Positions 31,597-41,391 are shown, counted from the stretch's first letter. The stretch: DNA of 64,000 bases from Stenotrophomonas maltophilia (GCF_004684085.1 NZ_SRHZ01000042.1:1-64000), one strand, 5' to 3'. The notes: generated by a model from the sequence alone, not told the origin. Made by a program: numbers and translations.

Positions 31597-33975
31597 TCAG
31601 AATTCCTGCCAGTCTCCGTCGGCCAGTTCGGTGGCCATCGGGCGACCACCCGCCGTGCGGCGTGCTGGCGGCGCAACCGGAGCCGGGATGACCGGTGCGG
31701 CAGCACGCTGAACCGGGGCGGCGACGCGGGGCGGGGCAACCACGGCCTCGGCTTCGTCCACCACGAAGATCGACACGGCCTCGCTGAGGTGGCCGGCCTG
31801 TTCTTCCATCGCGCGTGCGGCGGCGGTGGCTTCTTCCACCAGCGCGGCGTTCTGCTGGGTGGTTTCGTCCATCTGCACCACGGTCTGGTTGACCTGCTCG
31901 ATGCCGGCCGACTGTTCCTGGGAGGCCGCGGAAATCTCGGCCATGATGTCAGTCACGCGCTGCACCGAGGCGACGATCTCGCCCATGGTCGCGCCGGCCT
32001 TGTGTACCAGCGCCGAGCCGTCGTTGACCTTGCCGACCGAGTCGTCGATCAGGCCCTTGATCTCCTTCGCGGCCGCGGCCGAGCGCTGGGCGAGGGTACG
32101 CACCTCGCTGGCGACCACGGCGAAGCCACGGCCCTGTTCGCCTGCGCGTGCAGCTTCCACTGCAGCATTCAATGCCAGGATGTTGGTCTGGAAGGCGATG
32201 CCGTCGATGACCGAGATGATCTCGGCGATCTTCTTCGACGAGGCCTGGATGGCCGACATCGTGGTGACTACCTGGCCGACGACGTCGCCACCCTGCGAGG
32301 CCACGCCGTGCGCGCCGATGGCGAGCTGGTTGGCCTGTCGGGCATGCTCGGCGTTCTGGCGCACGGTGGAGGTCAGTTCCTCCATCGATGCGGCGGTTTC
32401 TTCCAGGTTCGCCGCCTGCTGTTCGGTACGGCGCGACAGATCGCTGTTGCCGGAGGCGATTTCACCCGCGGCCGAGCTGATCGCGCGGCTGGACTGCTTG
32501 ATACGGGTGACGATCTCGCTCAGCTGCGCTGCGGTGGCATTGGCATCATCGCGCATGCGGGCGAACACGCCCTGGTAGTCGCCGTGCATGCGCACGGTCA
32601 GGTCGCCCTGCGACAGCGCGGCAAGCAGGCCGGAGATCTGTTCGATGCTGCCGGCATTGGCGTCCAGCAGGCCGTTGATCTGCTGGGCCAGCTGCAGGAA
32701 GAAGCCTTCCTTGTCGGTAGCGTCGATGCGGCCGGACAGGTCGCCAGCGGCGGCCTGGGCGATCACGCGGGCCACTTCGGCCTCGACCTGCGCTTCCTGC
32801 GTGCGGTCGCGCCACTCCACTACGTAACCGACGGTATCGCCGGCTTCGTTGCGGATGGTCGACACCACCTGGGCGAACTGGGCGTCGCCATACTGCATCG
32901 GACGACGGGCGACGCCGTGGGCCTTCAGGTTGCCCAGCAGGGTCTGGTCCATCTCGCCACGGTGCTCGAGCACGGTGACCGGCTTGCCGACCAGCGAGGC
33001 CTGCGCATCGAAGTCCGGCAGGTCGCGGCGGACCTCGTCCTGATATTGGGTCAAGGTCTGCTGCAGGGCGCGGTTGCTGTAGACGATGGTATTGCTGGTG
33101 TCAGTCAGGTACACACCGGTCGAGCTGTAATCCAGCGCGGTGCGGATGCGCAGGTTTTCGCGGGCGATGGCCTGGTCGGTTTCGGTGCGCTCGCGCAGGT
33201 CGCGCTGCATCCGCTGCATGGCCTGCATCAGCTCGCCGACTTCGTCCTTGCGGCTGACATCGATATGACCATCCAGCTTGCCACCGGCAACGTCATTGGC
33301 AACCGAGACGGCGCCGCGCACGCTGCCAACCAGGGCGCGGGCGAACAGCCAGACCAGCACCAGGCCCAGCGCTGCGCCACCCAGCAGGGCGATCACGGTC
33401 AACACGGCCGAGGCAGCGTAGGTGGATTCGGCCTCATCGCGCGAAGCGCGGGCGAGGCGGTTGTCTTCGGCAATCAGAGCTTCCAGTGCCGCGCCTGCCT
33501 TGCGGTGCTTGGCGCGGGTTTCGCCAACGAAGGTGTCGATCGCATCGTCGGGCAGGTCCAGCTCCAGCATCTCGGTGACGCTGTCATAGGAGGCCAGTGC
33601 CTCCTTCCATTCCTTGGCGAAGGTATCGAACAGCTTCTTCTGCTGCGGGTTGTCGACCAGCGTCGGATAGCCCTTGATCGACTTGTCCATGCTTTCGCGC
33701 AGTTCAGTGGACTGCTTGCGGGCGTCTGCCTTGACGTCGTCGCTGGCGCGGATCAGCTGCTGGTAGGCGGCATTGCGGTATTCACCCAGCATGCCGCGCA
33801 TTTCGCCGGCCATGCGGATGCTTTCCATGCGCGAGCCGGCCAGCTCGGTGGTGACATTGTTCAGCGAATGCAGGCCGCGATAGGCGACGATGCCCTGCAG
33901 CAGCATCACCAGCAGGAGAACGCCGAAGGTCAGCATCAGCTTCGGCATCAGTTTCAGGTTGTTGATCCACGGCAT
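31597..33975 (-). CDS. Methyl-accepting chemotaxis protein with four-helix sensor and PAS domain (MCP2)
   Basis: A 792-residue receptor. Helix 1 is at about 13-33, then a periplasmic four-helix-bundle sensor to about 185, helix 2 at about 189-213 and HAMP. An intracellular PAS-like domain follows at about 265-385 ([20 protein letters not shown] to [12 protein letters not shown]), then further HAMP-like repeats and the methyl-accepting hairpin ending in DWQEF. The PAS domain suggests internal sensing as well. It follows the small exported protein gene by 98 bp and probably shares the sigma-28 promoter at 34530-34556. Confidence 0.92.
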   Translation of the reverse strand: MPWINNLKLMPKLMLTFGVLLLVMLLQGIVAYRGLHSLNNVTTELAGSRMESIRMAGEMRGMLGEYRNAAYQQLIRASDDVKADARKQSTELRESMDKSIKGYPTLVDNPQQKKLFDTFAKEWKEALASYDSVTEMLELDLPDDAIDTFVGETRAKHRKAGAALEALIAEDNRLARASRDEAESTYAASAVLTVIALLGGAALGLVLVWLFARALVGSVRGAVSVANDVAGGKLDGHIDVSRKDEVGELMQAMQRMQRDLRERTETDQAIARENLRIRTALDYSSTGVYLTDTSNTIVYSNRALQQTLTQYQDEVRRDLPDFDAQASLVGKPVTVLEHRGEMDQTLLGNLKAHGVARRPMQYGDAQFAQVVSTIRNEAGDTVGYVVEWRDRTQEAQVEAEVARVIAQAAAGDLSGRIDATDKEGFFLQLAQQINGLLDANAGSIEQISGLLAALSQGDLTVRMHGDYQGVFARMRDDANATAAQLSEIVTRIKQSSRAISSAAGEIASGNSDLSRRTEQQAANLEETAASMEELTSTVRQNAEHARQANQLAIGAHGVASQGGDVVGQVVTTMSAIQASSKKIAEIISVIDGIAFQTNILALNAAVEAARAGEQGRGFAVVASEVRTLAQRSAAAAKEIKGLIDDSVGKVNDGSALVHKAGATMGEIVASVQRVTDIMAEISAASQEQSAGIEQVNQTVVQMDETTQQNAALVEEATAAARAMEEQAGHLSEAVSIFVVDEAEAVVAPPRVAAPVQRAAAPVIPAPVAPPARRTAGGRPMATELADGDWQEF

Positions 33976-34073
33976 GGGCGTTGCGATCTCCTAAGGCAGA
34001 CGCGTCCGGGCATCGGGCCCGGTTGCAGCAGCCACGCCGGCACGCTGGCCGGCGTGGTCTGACGGACAGCGGA

Positions 34074-34457
34074 TTACTTGATGTTGGCCAGCTTCAGGCT
34101 GGCCGGCGAGCTGACTTCGATTTCGGCACGCGAGGCGTCGCGCTGGATCTTGCCGATCACGCACACGGTCTTGCCTTCCAGGGTTTCCAGCGGGAAGGAG
34201 AACTTGCCGCGGTTCTCGCCGGCGATGCGGGCCGAGAAGGTGTGGCGCGGGAAGGCGCCGCCCATGTACAGGAAGGTCGGCTGGCCTTCGGAACCTTCTG
34301 CGTAGCGGGCCTTTTCGACCTTGCCACAGACCATGCCGTCCTTGCCGACCGAGCGCGGTGCCATTTCCGGCGGGATCATGTCGGCCGACTGGGCGAAAGC
34401 GGAGGCGGCAGTGGTGGCCAGGACAGCGGCTGAAACGAACGCGAGCAGGGACTTCAT
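34074..34457 (-). CDS. Small exported protein in the chemotaxis cluster
   Basis: A 127-residue protein with a signal peptide (cleavage likely after AFA, residue 22), then a strand-rich domain with two cysteines (Cys44, Cys99) that could form a disulphide. The alternating strands suggest an OB-like fold, but I cannot name a family. It has a good candidate sigma-28 promoter 73 bp upstream and precedes MCP2, so it is probably made with the flagellar late genes and acts in the periplasm. A role as ligand-binding accessory to the receptor is only a guess. Confidence 0.75.
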   Translation of the reverse strand: MKSLLAFVSAAVLATTAASAFAQSADMIPPEMAPRSVGKDGMVCGKVEKARYAEGSEGQPTFLYMGGAFPRHTFSARIAGENRGKFSFPLETLEGKTVCVIGKIQRDASRAEIEVSSPASLKLANIK

Positions 34458-34529
34458 CGAGGTGTATCTCCGGGGATGGTGATGGTCGTTCCGGTCCTGC
34501 GCGCTCCTGCGCGGCCGGCTTCTGTCCCC

Positions 34530-34556
34530 CTATCGGCACTGCCGGAGGGAACTGAA
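34530..34556 (-). promoter_or_regulatory. Candidate sigma-28 promoter of the small exported protein and MCP2
   Basis: Minus strand: TTCAGTTC, 11 bp, GCCGATAG. The first seven bases of the -10 element are perfect; the -35 element matches 5 of 8. Confidence 0.72.
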
Positions 34557-34593
34557 GGGCTTTGTGACCAGAACGTGAAGCAGGTCCGTTCGA

Positions 34594-35085
34594 TCAGGCG
34601 GCGGCGTCTTCAACAACGTTGGCCTGGCCCATATCGGCGCTGTCCAGCAGGGTCTCGATGTCGAGCAGGATCAGCATGCGGTCGTCCTGGGTGCCGATGC
34701 CGGAGATGAAGCGGGTATCGACGGCGGCGCCGAATTCCGGGGTCGGGCGGATCTGTTCGGCCGACAGCGGGATCACGTCGGAGACGCTGTCGACGACGAT
34801 GCCTACCACGCGGTCTTCGACGTTCAGCACGATCATCACGGTGAAGGCGTCGTAGCGGGCGTTGTCCAGGCGCAGCTTCAGGCGCAGGTCGATGACCGGG
34901 ACGATGGTGCCGCGCAGGTTGATGACGCCCTTGATGTAGTCCGGCGCATCCGGTACCCGGGTGACCGCGTCGTAGCCGCGGATTTCCTGCACCTTGAGGA
35001 TGTCCACGCCGTAGTGCTCGGCACCGAGGGTGAAGCTGAGGAATTCGCCACCGGCGCTGGCGGTGGTGCTGGTCTTGTCGTTCAT
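34594..35085 (-). CDS. cheW: CheW coupling protein
   Basis: Links chemoreceptors to CheA in the signalling array. The 163-residue protein is a single CheW domain; the conserved segment [16 protein letters not shown] and the run [15 protein letters not shown] are typical. It has its own strong sigma-28 promoter candidate (35128-35154) and is separated by repeats from ycgR upstream. Confidence 0.96.
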   Translation of the reverse strand: MNDKTSTTASAGGEFLSFTLGAEHYGVDILKVQEIRGYDAVTRVPDAPDYIKGVINLRGTIVPVIDLRLKLRLDNARYDAFTVMIVLNVEDRVVGIVVDSVSDVIPLSAEQIRPTPEFGAAVDTRFISGIGTQDDRMLILLDIETLLDSADMGQANVVEDAAA

Positions 35086-35127
35086 CGAGGGGTCCTGGTT
35101 CTGCCGGAAGTCCCGGTGTCAGGCTCG

Positions 35128-35154
35128 ATATCGGCCCCGCGCGGGGGGACTTTA
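35128..35154 (-). promoter_or_regulatory. Candidate sigma-28 promoter of cheW
   Basis: Minus strand: TAAAGTCC, 11 bp, GCCGATAT. Both elements are close to the TAAAGTTT/GCCGATAA consensus. The cheW start is about 43 bp downstream. Confidence 0.85.
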
Positions 35155-35171
35155 GGTGTAGCGCCTGGGGG

Positions 35172-35277
35172 CATCCACGCATGGCGTGGATCTACCGGGG
35201 GGGCGTGACGGGCATCCACGCATGGCGTGGATCTACCGGGGGGGCGTGACGGGCATCCACGCATGGCGTGGATCTAC
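35172..35277 (-). repeat. Three-copy tandem SMAG array, 41-bp period
   Basis: Three identical 24-bp SMAG units at 35172-35195, 35213-35236 and 35254-35277, separated by the same 17-bp spacer. Since the spacers are identical this is a tandem amplification, not a CRISPR array. Confidence 0.92.
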
Positions 35278-35303
35278 CTGGGCACCGGATCGGCTCTGAA
35301 TAG

Positions 35304-35326
35304 GTAGTGCCGGCCGCTGGCCGGCA
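35304..35326 (+). repeat. SMAG-type repeat (TGCCGGCC subtype)
   Basis: GTAG then the TGCCGGCC/GGCCGGCA palindrome. Forms an inverted pair with 35355-35377. Confidence 0.85.
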
Positions 35327-35354
35327 AATGGCGGCATCCGAGTTGTCGCGAGGT

Positions 35355-35377
35355 TGCCGGCCAGCGGCCGGCACTAC
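35355..35377 (-). repeat. SMAG-type repeat (TGCCGGCC subtype)
   Basis: Exact inverted partner of 35304-35326, 28 bp apart and 13 bp past the ycgR stop. The pair could form a long hairpin in the mRNA end. Confidence 0.85.
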
Positions 35378-35390
35378 CGGTCGGACGGGC

Positions 35391-36164
35391 CTACAACTCG
35401 CCGTTGCGGCGTGCCTTGCGCTGGCGGTCGATGCGGAAGATGTAGCGCTGGATGGCGCTGTCGGCGCCGCGCGGCAGAGTGTCGAAGCGCATGCCCACGC
35501 GCTTGACCTCGATGCCATTGGGCTGGCGCTGCGGCAGCAGGTTGCAGACCACCAGGCCGATCTCCAGGTCCGGGCCATCGGGCAACGACAGCACCGCCGG
35601 GTAGCGCTTCTGCAGGCTGAACACCGCGCAGTCGGTAGGCACGGCCACCGCCAGGCCGCCGCCACTGATGTCCACCACCCGCATCGACAGCGCATCCGCG
35701 CGCGTTTCGCCGGGCGGCAGCAGCAGCTGCGGTGAGTCGGTGACCGGCGTTTCCAGCCGATACATCTCGCGTCGCTGCAGGTGCACCAGTTCGTCCGGCA
35801 GTGGGGCGCGGAATGCGACGTGGCCGTCGTTGTCCACCCGCTCCAGCGCCTGCAGGCGGAACCGCACCAGCACGCGTTCGAGCTGGGCGAAGCACAGCAG
35901 ATGGTCGGCCTGCTCGGCGGCGCGGTTGGACGCCTCCTGCGGGCTGCCATCGAGCAGCAGGGTGTCCTCGTCCTCATCGATCTCGAGCAGGGCGGTCGGG
36001 AACGAGCGATCCCGGCCGTCGATATGCGCGTTGATCAGTGATCGCTGGTCGATCAGCGATCGCAGCAGCTGGCGCAGCTGGCGTGGGTTGCGGACCAGGA
36101 AACGTTCGTCAGCGGCGTCGGCCGCGTGGACATCATGCGCTGCAGTGTCGTTGCCGTCGGACAT
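35391..36164 (-). CDS. ycgR: YcgR-type PilZ flagellar brake protein
   Basis: Binds cyclic di-GMP and slows or biases the flagellar motor. The 257-residue protein has an N-terminal YcgR domain and a C-terminal PilZ domain. The c-di-GMP signature is present as RREMYR (131-136) and DISGGG (165-170). ATG 36164 is preferred to ATG 36230, which lies past the -10 of a sigma-28 promoter candidate (36220-36246). With RpfG and a MHYT-GGDEF-EAL protein also in the window, the parts of a c-di-GMP motility control circuit are close together. Confidence 0.9.
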   Translation of the reverse strand: MSDGNDTAAHDVHAADAADERFLVRNPRQLRQLLRSLIDQRSLINAHIDGRDRSFPTALLEIDEDEDTLLLDGSPQEASNRAAEQADHLLCFAQLERVLVRFRLQALERVDNDGHVAFRAPLPDELVHLQRREMYRLETPVTDSPQLLLPPGETRADALSMRVVDISGGGLAVAVPTDCAVFSLQKRYPAVLSLPDGPDLEIGLVVCNLLPQRQPNGIEVKRVGMRFDTLPRGADSAIQRYIFRIDRQRKARRNGEL

Positions 36165-36219
36165 GGAATCTACGGTCAGGGGCGGGCGCCAGCACGGGGT
36201 GGCGCGTGGCTCGATGGAG

Positions 36220-36246
36220 ATATCGGCCACTGCGTCGGATTATGAA
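36220..36246 (-). promoter_or_regulatory. Candidate sigma-28 promoter of ycgR
   Basis: Minus strand: TTCATAAT, 11 bp, GCCGATAT. The -10 is good and the -35 is weak. Confidence 0.55.
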
Positions 36247-36275
36247 GTGAGAATTGCATCACTTTCCACGCGTAA

Positions 36276-36315
36276 GGGGCCAGATCCCTTTCCCGAAGGA
36301 AAAGGACCTGACCCC
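36276..36315. repeat. GGGGCCAGATCC-type palindromic repeat
   Basis: 18-bp arms around a CGAA loop (36276-36293 and 36298-36315), with differences that remain G-U compatible in RNA. Related to the perfect palindrome at 38886-38924; distinct from SMAG. Confidence 0.7.
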
Positions 36316-36333
36316 ATGGTCGCCGCACAGTTG

Positions 36334-36354
36334 GATCCACGCCATGCGTGGATG
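36334..36354 (+). repeat. SMAG-type repeat lacking its GTAG head
   Basis: The GGATCCACGC/GCGTGGATGC core is present, but the 5' GTAG has become TTGG. It lies 14 bp past the MCP3 stop. Confidence 0.75.
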
Positions 36355-36368
36355 CTTTCCGCGTGGGC

Positions 36369-38618
36369 TCAGAACTCCTGCCAGTCGCCTTCAGCAGCCA
36401 GCGCCGGCTGTGCCGCCGATGCACGCGGCGCGCGCGCAGGTGCGGCCCTGGCCGCTGGCACGGCGGTCGCCACCTGGCGCGGAACCGGTGCCGTAGCCAG
36501 GCGCGTCGGCGTGACAGGGGTGCCCTGCGAGGCCAGACGGAAGCGGGCCACGGCTTCGCCCAGCTGCACGGCCTGGTCTTCCATCGCGCGTGCGGCAGCG
36601 GTGGCTTCCTCCACCAGCGCGGCGTTCTGCTGGGTGGTTTCGTCCATCTGCACCACGGTCTGGTTGACCTGCTCGATGCCAGCTGACTGCTCCTGCGAGG
36701 CGGCGGAGATCTCGGCCATGATGTCGGTGACGCGCTGCACCGAGGCGACGATCTCGCCCATGGTGCTGCCGGCCTGGTGGACCAGGCTGGAGCCCTCGGC
36801 GACCTTGCCGACCGAGTCATCGATCAGTCCCTTGATCTCCTTGGCGGCGGCGGCCGAGCGCTGGGCGAGGGTGCGCACTTCGCTGGCGACCACGGCGAAA
36901 CCACGGCCCTGTTCACCGGCACGTGCGGCTTCGACGGCAGCGTTCAGCGCCAGGATGTTGGTCTGGAACGAAATGCCGTCAATGACCGAAATGATCTCGG
37001 CGATCTTCTTCGACGAGGCTTCGATGGCCGACATGGTGGTCACTACCTGGCCGACCACGTCGCCGCCCTGGCTGGCGACGCCGTGCGCGCCGATGGCGAG
37101 CTGATTGGCCTGGCGGGCATGCTCGGCGTTCTGGCGCACGGTGGAGGTCAGTTCCTCCATTGAGGCGGCGGTTTCCTCCAGGTTGGCCGCCTGCTGCTCG
37201 GTGCGGCGGGACAGGTCGCTGTTGCCCGAGGCGATTTCGCCGGCGGCGAGGGTGATGCTGGAGGCACTGGCCTGGATCTGGCCGACGATCTGGGTCAATT
37301 GGGCGACGGTGGTGTTGGCATCGTCACGCATGCGCGCGAAGACGCCATGGAACTGGCCGTCCATGCGCGCGGTGAGGTCGCCAGCTGCGATCGACTGCAG
37401 CAGCTGCGACAGCTGGCCGAGGTTGCCGTCGGTTACCTGCATCATGCTGTTGAGCTGTTCGATCATCACGCGGAAATCGTGATCGAAACGCTGCGCATCA
37501 CCGCGCTGGCTGAAGTCACCCGCTGCAGCAGCCGAGGCCAGCTGCTGGATCTGCGTGTTGATGGCCAGCAGGCTGGCCTTGGCGGCGTCCATCGACTCGT
37601 GCAGGATCGCGCGGCTGCCCGGCAGTCGGCGAGCATCGGGGGCGAGGTTGCCGGTGGCGTACTGGTTGAGCACGTCGATGGCATCGCGGATCGAGTCGAG
37701 GTGTTCGAAGATGACCGTGTTGATGCCGCCGGCCAGCTGCCCGTACACGCCCGGGAAGTCTTCCGGAATGCGATGGCTGATGTCCGGGCCGGCATGCATC
37801 TGCGCCATCAGCTGGGTCTGCTCGGAGAAGCGGCGCAGCATCGCGGTCATCTCGGTGGTGGCGGCCAGCATGCGGCCCGCCTCATCCTTGCCGGTGCTCT
37901 GGGTGGTGACGCTCAGGTCGCCACGGGCGACGGCCTGGATGGCCTGCACGGCCTTGCCCAGCGGACCGACCACGGCGCGCGAGATGACCACGGCCAGGGT
38001 TGCGGCAACCACGACCAGCAGCACGATGGCGGCGATGATCGCCAGCATGCTGTTGCGGTGGGTGGCGTTGGCATCGTCGATCTTGCCCTGCATCAACGAG
38101 GTGCTGTAAGCGCCCAGTGCCTTCAGGTCTTCGAAGGCCTTGCGGCGCAGCGGGCGCGACTGATCGTCGGAGATCTGCCGGGCGACCACGCCATCACCGG
38201 CGGTAGCGGCTTCGCGCAGCTTGGCATTGGCGGCGAAGTAGCCGTCGACGTCGCTCTGCACGGCGTTGTACAGCTCGCGTTCCTTGGCGCCGGCCGGCAG
38301 CTTGGCGTAGGCCGCCAGCTGTTCGCGCACGACCGCTGCGGTGTCGTCCATGCGCTTGTTGTAGTCGGCCACCTTTTCCGGCTGGTCCAGCATGCTCAGC
38401 TGGGCCAGCTCATAGGTGCGGAATTCACCCAGTTGCGAGCGTACTTCGCCGAGGTACTGAACCGACGGAATATCGTTGGACGCCATCGCGCTCAGCTGCG
38501 CATTGGCTTCGGACAGGCGGACCAGGGCGAACGCACCCAGGATGACAGTCATCAGGGTGGTCAGGGTGAAACCCACCGCCAGCTTGCGGGCGATGGGCAG
38601 ATCGTGGAACCACTTCAT
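36369..38618 (-). CDS. Methyl-accepting chemotaxis protein with four-helix sensor (MCP3)
   Basis: A 749-residue receptor: helix 1 at about 11-33, periplasmic four-helix-bundle sensor to about 187, helix 2 at about 188-213, HAMP-type repeats (including [17 protein letters not shown] also seen in MCP1), and the methyl-accepting hairpin ending DWQEF. The Tsr/Tar-like architecture suggests an amino acid or similar ligand. It has its own strong sigma-28 promoter (38725-38751) and is cut off from cheA by a terminator. Confidence 0.93.
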   Translation of the reverse strand: MKWFHDLPIARKLAVGFTLTTLMTVILGAFALVRLSEANAQLSAMASNDIPSVQYLGEVRSQLGEFRTYELAQLSMLDQPEKVADYNKRMDDTAAVVREQLAAYAKLPAGAKERELYNAVQSDVDGYFAANAKLREAATAGDGVVARQISDDQSRPLRRKAFEDLKALGAYSTSLMQGKIDDANATHRNSMLAIIAAIVLLVVVAATLAVVISRAVVGPLGKAVQAIQAVARGDLSVTTQSTGKDEAGRMLAATTEMTAMLRRFSEQTQLMAQMHAGPDISHRIPEDFPGVYGQLAGGINTVIFEHLDSIRDAIDVLNQYATGNLAPDARRLPGSRAILHESMDAAKASLLAINTQIQQLASAAAAGDFSQRGDAQRFDHDFRVMIEQLNSMMQVTDGNLGQLSQLLQSIAAGDLTARMDGQFHGVFARMRDDANTTVAQLTQIVGQIQASASSITLAAGEIASGNSDLSRRTEQQAANLEETAASMEELTSTVRQNAEHARQANQLAIGAHGVASQGGDVVGQVVTTMSAIEASSKKIAEIISVIDGISFQTNILALNAAVEAARAGEQGRGFAVVASEVRTLAQRSAAAAKEIKGLIDDSVGKVAEGSSLVHQAGSTMGEIVASVQRVTDIMAEISAASQEQSAGIEQVNQTVVQMDETTQQNAALVEEATAAARAMEDQAVQLGEAVARFRLASQGTPVTPTRLATAPVPRQVATAVPAARAAPARAPRASAAQPALAAEGDWQEF

Positions 38619-38724
38619 GCAGGGTGCTCCAAGGTGGGCAGAATGCCGGCGTCGTTGCGCCGGCCTGGGGATGCAGAGGAACGGTGGTGCCCGGTGGGGG
38701 ATCGGTGACGGCCGTCAAAGCGAA

Positions 38725-38751
38725 ATAGCGGCGCGATTCGGGCGGACTTTA
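38725..38751 (-). promoter_or_regulatory. Candidate sigma-28 promoter of MCP3
   Basis: Minus strand: TAAAGTCC, 11 bp, GCCGCTAT. Close match in both elements, 107 bp upstream of the MCP3 start. Confidence 0.82.
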
Positions 38752-38885
38752 TGGACCCGGATCACATTCGGATGCGTAGGGATGACGGCGCGAAAGTCCC
38801 GCAGTGACGGGGCTTGCGCTCCGATGGCGTGGTTGCTGGCGTAACCATCGCGCCGACGCAGTTCACGTTATGCGTGGCACGGCGA

Positions 38886-38924
38886 TCGGGGTCAGATCCC
38901 TTTTCTACGAGATGGGATCTGACC
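38886..38924. repeat. GGGGTCAGATCCC palindrome
   Basis: Perfect 13-bp inverted arms (38886-38898 and 38912-38924) with a 13-nt loop. Second member of the family seen at 36276-36315. Confidence 0.8.
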
Positions 38925-38941
38925 CCTCGGCAGAGCGCACG

Positions 38942-38974
38942 AAAACAAAAACCGCCGCCCCGAAGGGCGGCGGT
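38942..38974 (-). terminator. Rho-independent terminator of cheA
   Basis: A 10-bp perfect stem ACCGCCGCCC/GGGCGGCGGT with a CGAA loop (TTCG on the transcribed strand) is followed on the minus strand by TTTTGTTTT. 23 bp past the cheA stop. Confidence 0.93.
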
Positions 38975-38997
38975 TCAGAGCGCACATGCAGTAGGAA

Positions 38998-40980
38998 TCA
39001 GGCGGCCTGCGGCATCCGCAGCGAGCGCACCAGGCCGCCGATGTCGACGATCAGCGCCACGCGGCCATCGCCGAGGATGGTGGCACCGGACACGCCACCG
39101 ATGCGGCGGTAGTTGTTCTCGATGTTCTTCACCACCACCTGCTGCTGGCCGACCAGCTCGTCCACTTCCAGTGCGATCTTCTGGCCATCGCCTTCGACCA
39201 CCACCACCAGCGATTCGCTGCCCGGAGCGCGGTTGCCGTAGCCGTAGTACTCGCTCAGCGACAGGATCGGCAGGTACTCACCGCGGACGCGCAGTACGCG
39301 GCCTTCGCCGGCCATGCTGCGGATGTCCTCGGGCTGAGGCTGCAACGCCTCCAGCACATAGGCCAGTGGCAGGATCAGGGTTTCGCCGGCTACCGCCACG
39401 GTCATGCCATCGAGGATGGCCAGGGTCAGCGGCAGGCGGATGAGGGTGCGGGTGCCAGTACCGAGGCCGCTTTCGATCTGCACTTCGCCGCCCAGCGCCT
39501 GGATGTTGCGGCGGACCACGTCCATGCCGACACCGCGACCGGACAGGTCAGTGACCGCATCGGCGGTGGAGAAGCCGGGCTGGAAGATCAGGTCCCAGAC
39601 CTGCGAATCGGTCGGGTTGTCCGGCACGGCCAGGCCGCGTTCGTGGGCCTTGGCCAGGATCTTGGTGCGGTCCAGGCCACGGCCGTCATCGCTGACTTCG
39701 ATGACGATGTGCCCGCCCTGGTGAGAGGCGGCGAGCGTGATCGTGCCGGTCTCGTCCTTGCCCGCGCCGCGACGCACGTCCGGCATTTCCAGGCCGTGGT
39801 CGATCGAGTTGCGTACCAGGTGCACCAGCGGATCGGCGATCTTTTCGATAAGGCCCTTGTCCAGTTCCGTGCCTTCGCCGATGGTACGCAGGCGCACCTG
39901 CTTGCCGAGACGGCCGGAGAGATCGCGGACCAGGCGCGGGAAGCGGCGGAACACTGCATCGACTGGCAGCATGCGCACCCCGATCACCGCTTCCTGCAGA
40001 TCGCGGGTGTTGCGTTCAAGCTGGTCCAGGCCGGCAAACAGGCTCTCGGCGTGGACCGGGTCCAACGCATGCGAGACCTGCTTGAGCATGGCCTGGGTGA
40101 TGACCAGTTCGCCGACCAGATTGATCAGCGCATCGACCTTGTCGACGCTGACGCGGATGGAGGTTTCTGCTTCCTGGCCGCCACCGCTGGCAGGAGCGGC
40201 TGCGGCAGCAGGTGCAGCAACCGGCGTGGAAGGGGTGGGTGTGGCGGGTGCCTCGGTGGCCAGACTCGGCGGCGCAGCCGGACGGATGTCCAGCTCGCAG
40301 TCGTCCAGCACCCAGGCAAAGGTGTCTTCGATTTTGCTGCGCGGCACCTTGCCGACCAGCCCCAGGTCCCACGCGAGGTGGGCCTCAAGCGGATCGAGCT
40401 GGTCGAAGCCGGGCAGGCGCTCCAGGCGCGCCGCCACCTGCAGCGAACCCAGGTGTTCCAGTTCGCGGATGATGCGCAGCGGATCGTTGCCGCTCATGAA
40501 CAGCGACGGCGACGGGGTGAAGCCGATCTGCCACGCTTCCGGCGTGTCATCCACCTTGGTCGTAGCGGCGGCCGGGGCGCTCGCCGCAGCCTGGCCGGAA
40601 AGAACAGCTTCCAGGCGAGCCTTCACCGCAACCACAGCGGCCGGGTCGGCAGCTTGACCGTGTTCGGCTTCGCGCAGCAGGGCGCGCAGCACGTCCACAG
40701 AGGACAACATCGCGTCGACTGCGTTGCCCTCCAGAGCGCGCTTGCCGGCGCGCAGCTCATCCAGCAGCGTCTCCAGCACGTGGGTCAGGCCGGCGATCGC
40801 ATCGAAGCCGAAGGTGCCGGCGCCACCCTTGATGGAATGGGCGGCGCGGAACACCGAGTTGATGATCTCCGCGTCCTGTTGCCCCGATTCCAGGGCCAGC
40901 AGGCCGGCCTCCATGGCGTCGAGGCCTTCGCGGCTCTCCTCGAAGAAGGTGGCGTGGAAGCGTTGCAGGTCCATGCTCAT
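38998..40980 (-). CDS. cheA: CheA histidine kinase (first copy)
   Basis: Chemotaxis kinase of 660 residues. Order: HPt domain with phospho-His48 (RAAHSIKGGAGTFGF), a linker plus a folded P2-like domain (about 160-250), dimerisation, HATPase and C-terminal CheW domain. The HATPase carries LVRNSIDHG, DDGRGLD and GRGVGMDVV. It follows cheY by 45 bp in a STAS-cheY-cheA unit under a sigma-28 promoter. It differs from the second kinase (45752-47578) in having the P2-like domain, so the two may serve separate arrays or outputs. Confidence 0.94.
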   Translation of the reverse strand: MSMDLQRFHATFFEESREGLDAMEAGLLALESGQQDAEIINSVFRAAHSIKGGAGTFGFDAIAGLTHVLETLLDELRAGKRALEGNAVDAMLSSVDVLRALLREAEHGQAADPAAVVAVKARLEAVLSGQAAASAPAAATTKVDDTPEAWQIGFTPSPSLFMSGNDPLRIIRELEHLGSLQVAARLERLPGFDQLDPLEAHLAWDLGLVGKVPRSKIEDTFAWVLDDCELDIRPAAPPSLATEAPATPTPSTPVAAPAAAAAPASGGGQEAETSIRVSVDKVDALINLVGELVITQAMLKQVSHALDPVHAESLFAGLDQLERNTRDLQEAVIGVRMLPVDAVFRRFPRLVRDLSGRLGKQVRLRTIGEGTELDKGLIEKIADPLVHLVRNSIDHGLEMPDVRRGAGKDETGTITLAASHQGGHIVIEVSDDGRGLDRTKILAKAHERGLAVPDNPTDSQVWDLIFQPGFSTADAVTDLSGRGVGMDVVRRNIQALGGEVQIESGLGTGTRTLIRLPLTLAILDGMTVAVAGETLILPLAYVLEALQPQPEDIRSMAGEGRVLRVRGEYLPILSLSEYYGYGNRAPGSESLVVVVEGDGQKIALEVDELVGQQQVVVKNIENNYRRIGGVSGATILGDGRVALIVDIGGLVRSLRMPQAA

Positions 40981-41025
40981 GGCAGTGGCGATCCGGAAGC
41001 GAAGAGGGGGAGCAGTGCGGGGCGA

Positions 41026-41391
41026 TCAGCCCAGCACTTTCTGCACGGTAGCGACGAGCTGCTCGGGGTTGAACGGCTTGACCAGCCAGCCGGTAGCACC
41101 GGCGGCCTTGCCTTCGGACTTCTTGTCGGCAGCCGATTCGGTGGTCAGCATCAGCATCGGCGTGAACTTGTAGTCCGGCAGCTGGCGCAGTTCGCGGATC
41201 AGCGCAATGCCGTCCATGTTCGGCATGTTGACGTCGGTGACCACGGCATTGAAGCGCTGGCCCTTTGCGCGACCGAGCGCGACCGCGCCGTCTTCAGCTT
41301 CTTCGACGGCAAAACCGGCCGAGGTGAGGGCGAAGGAAACCATCTGGCGCATCGACGCCGAATCGTCCACCACCAAGATACGTGCGCTCAT
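41026..41391 (-). CDS. cheY: CheY-type response regulator (next to cheA)
   Basis: A single receiver domain of 121 residues with acidic residues at 9-10, phospho-acceptor Asp53 (VVTDVNMPNMDG) and the LVKPF lysine. It probably takes phosphate from the adjacent CheA. It overlaps the STAS gene by 4 bp (ATGA). With a second CheY beside cheZ, this one may act as a phosphate sink or control something other than the motor. Confidence 0.93.
   Translation of the reverse strand: MSARILVVDDSASMRQMVSFALTSAGFAVEEAEDGAVALGRAKGQRFNAVVTDVNMPNMDGIALIRELRQLPDYKFTPMLMLTTESAADKKSEGKAAGATGWLVKPFNPEQLVATVQKVLG

Larger units (their letters stand above)
35086..35390. other. Repeat cluster between ycgR and cheW
   Basis: 305 bp with no gene. 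It contains the cheW promoter (35128-35154), a three-copy 41-bp SMAG tandem array (35172-35277) and an inverted SMAG pair of another subtype (35304-35377). Confidence 0.85.
38619..38997. other. Gap between cheA and MCP3
   Basis: 379 bp without a gene. It contains the MCP3 sigma-28 promoter (38725-38751), a perfect 13-bp-arm palindrome (38886-38924) and the cheA terminator (38942-38974). Confidence 0.8.

Noticed and set aside
35172..35277. CRISPR array
   Set aside because: The three repeats have identical spacers, the unit is a known-type palindrome found singly elsewhere, and no cas genes are present.
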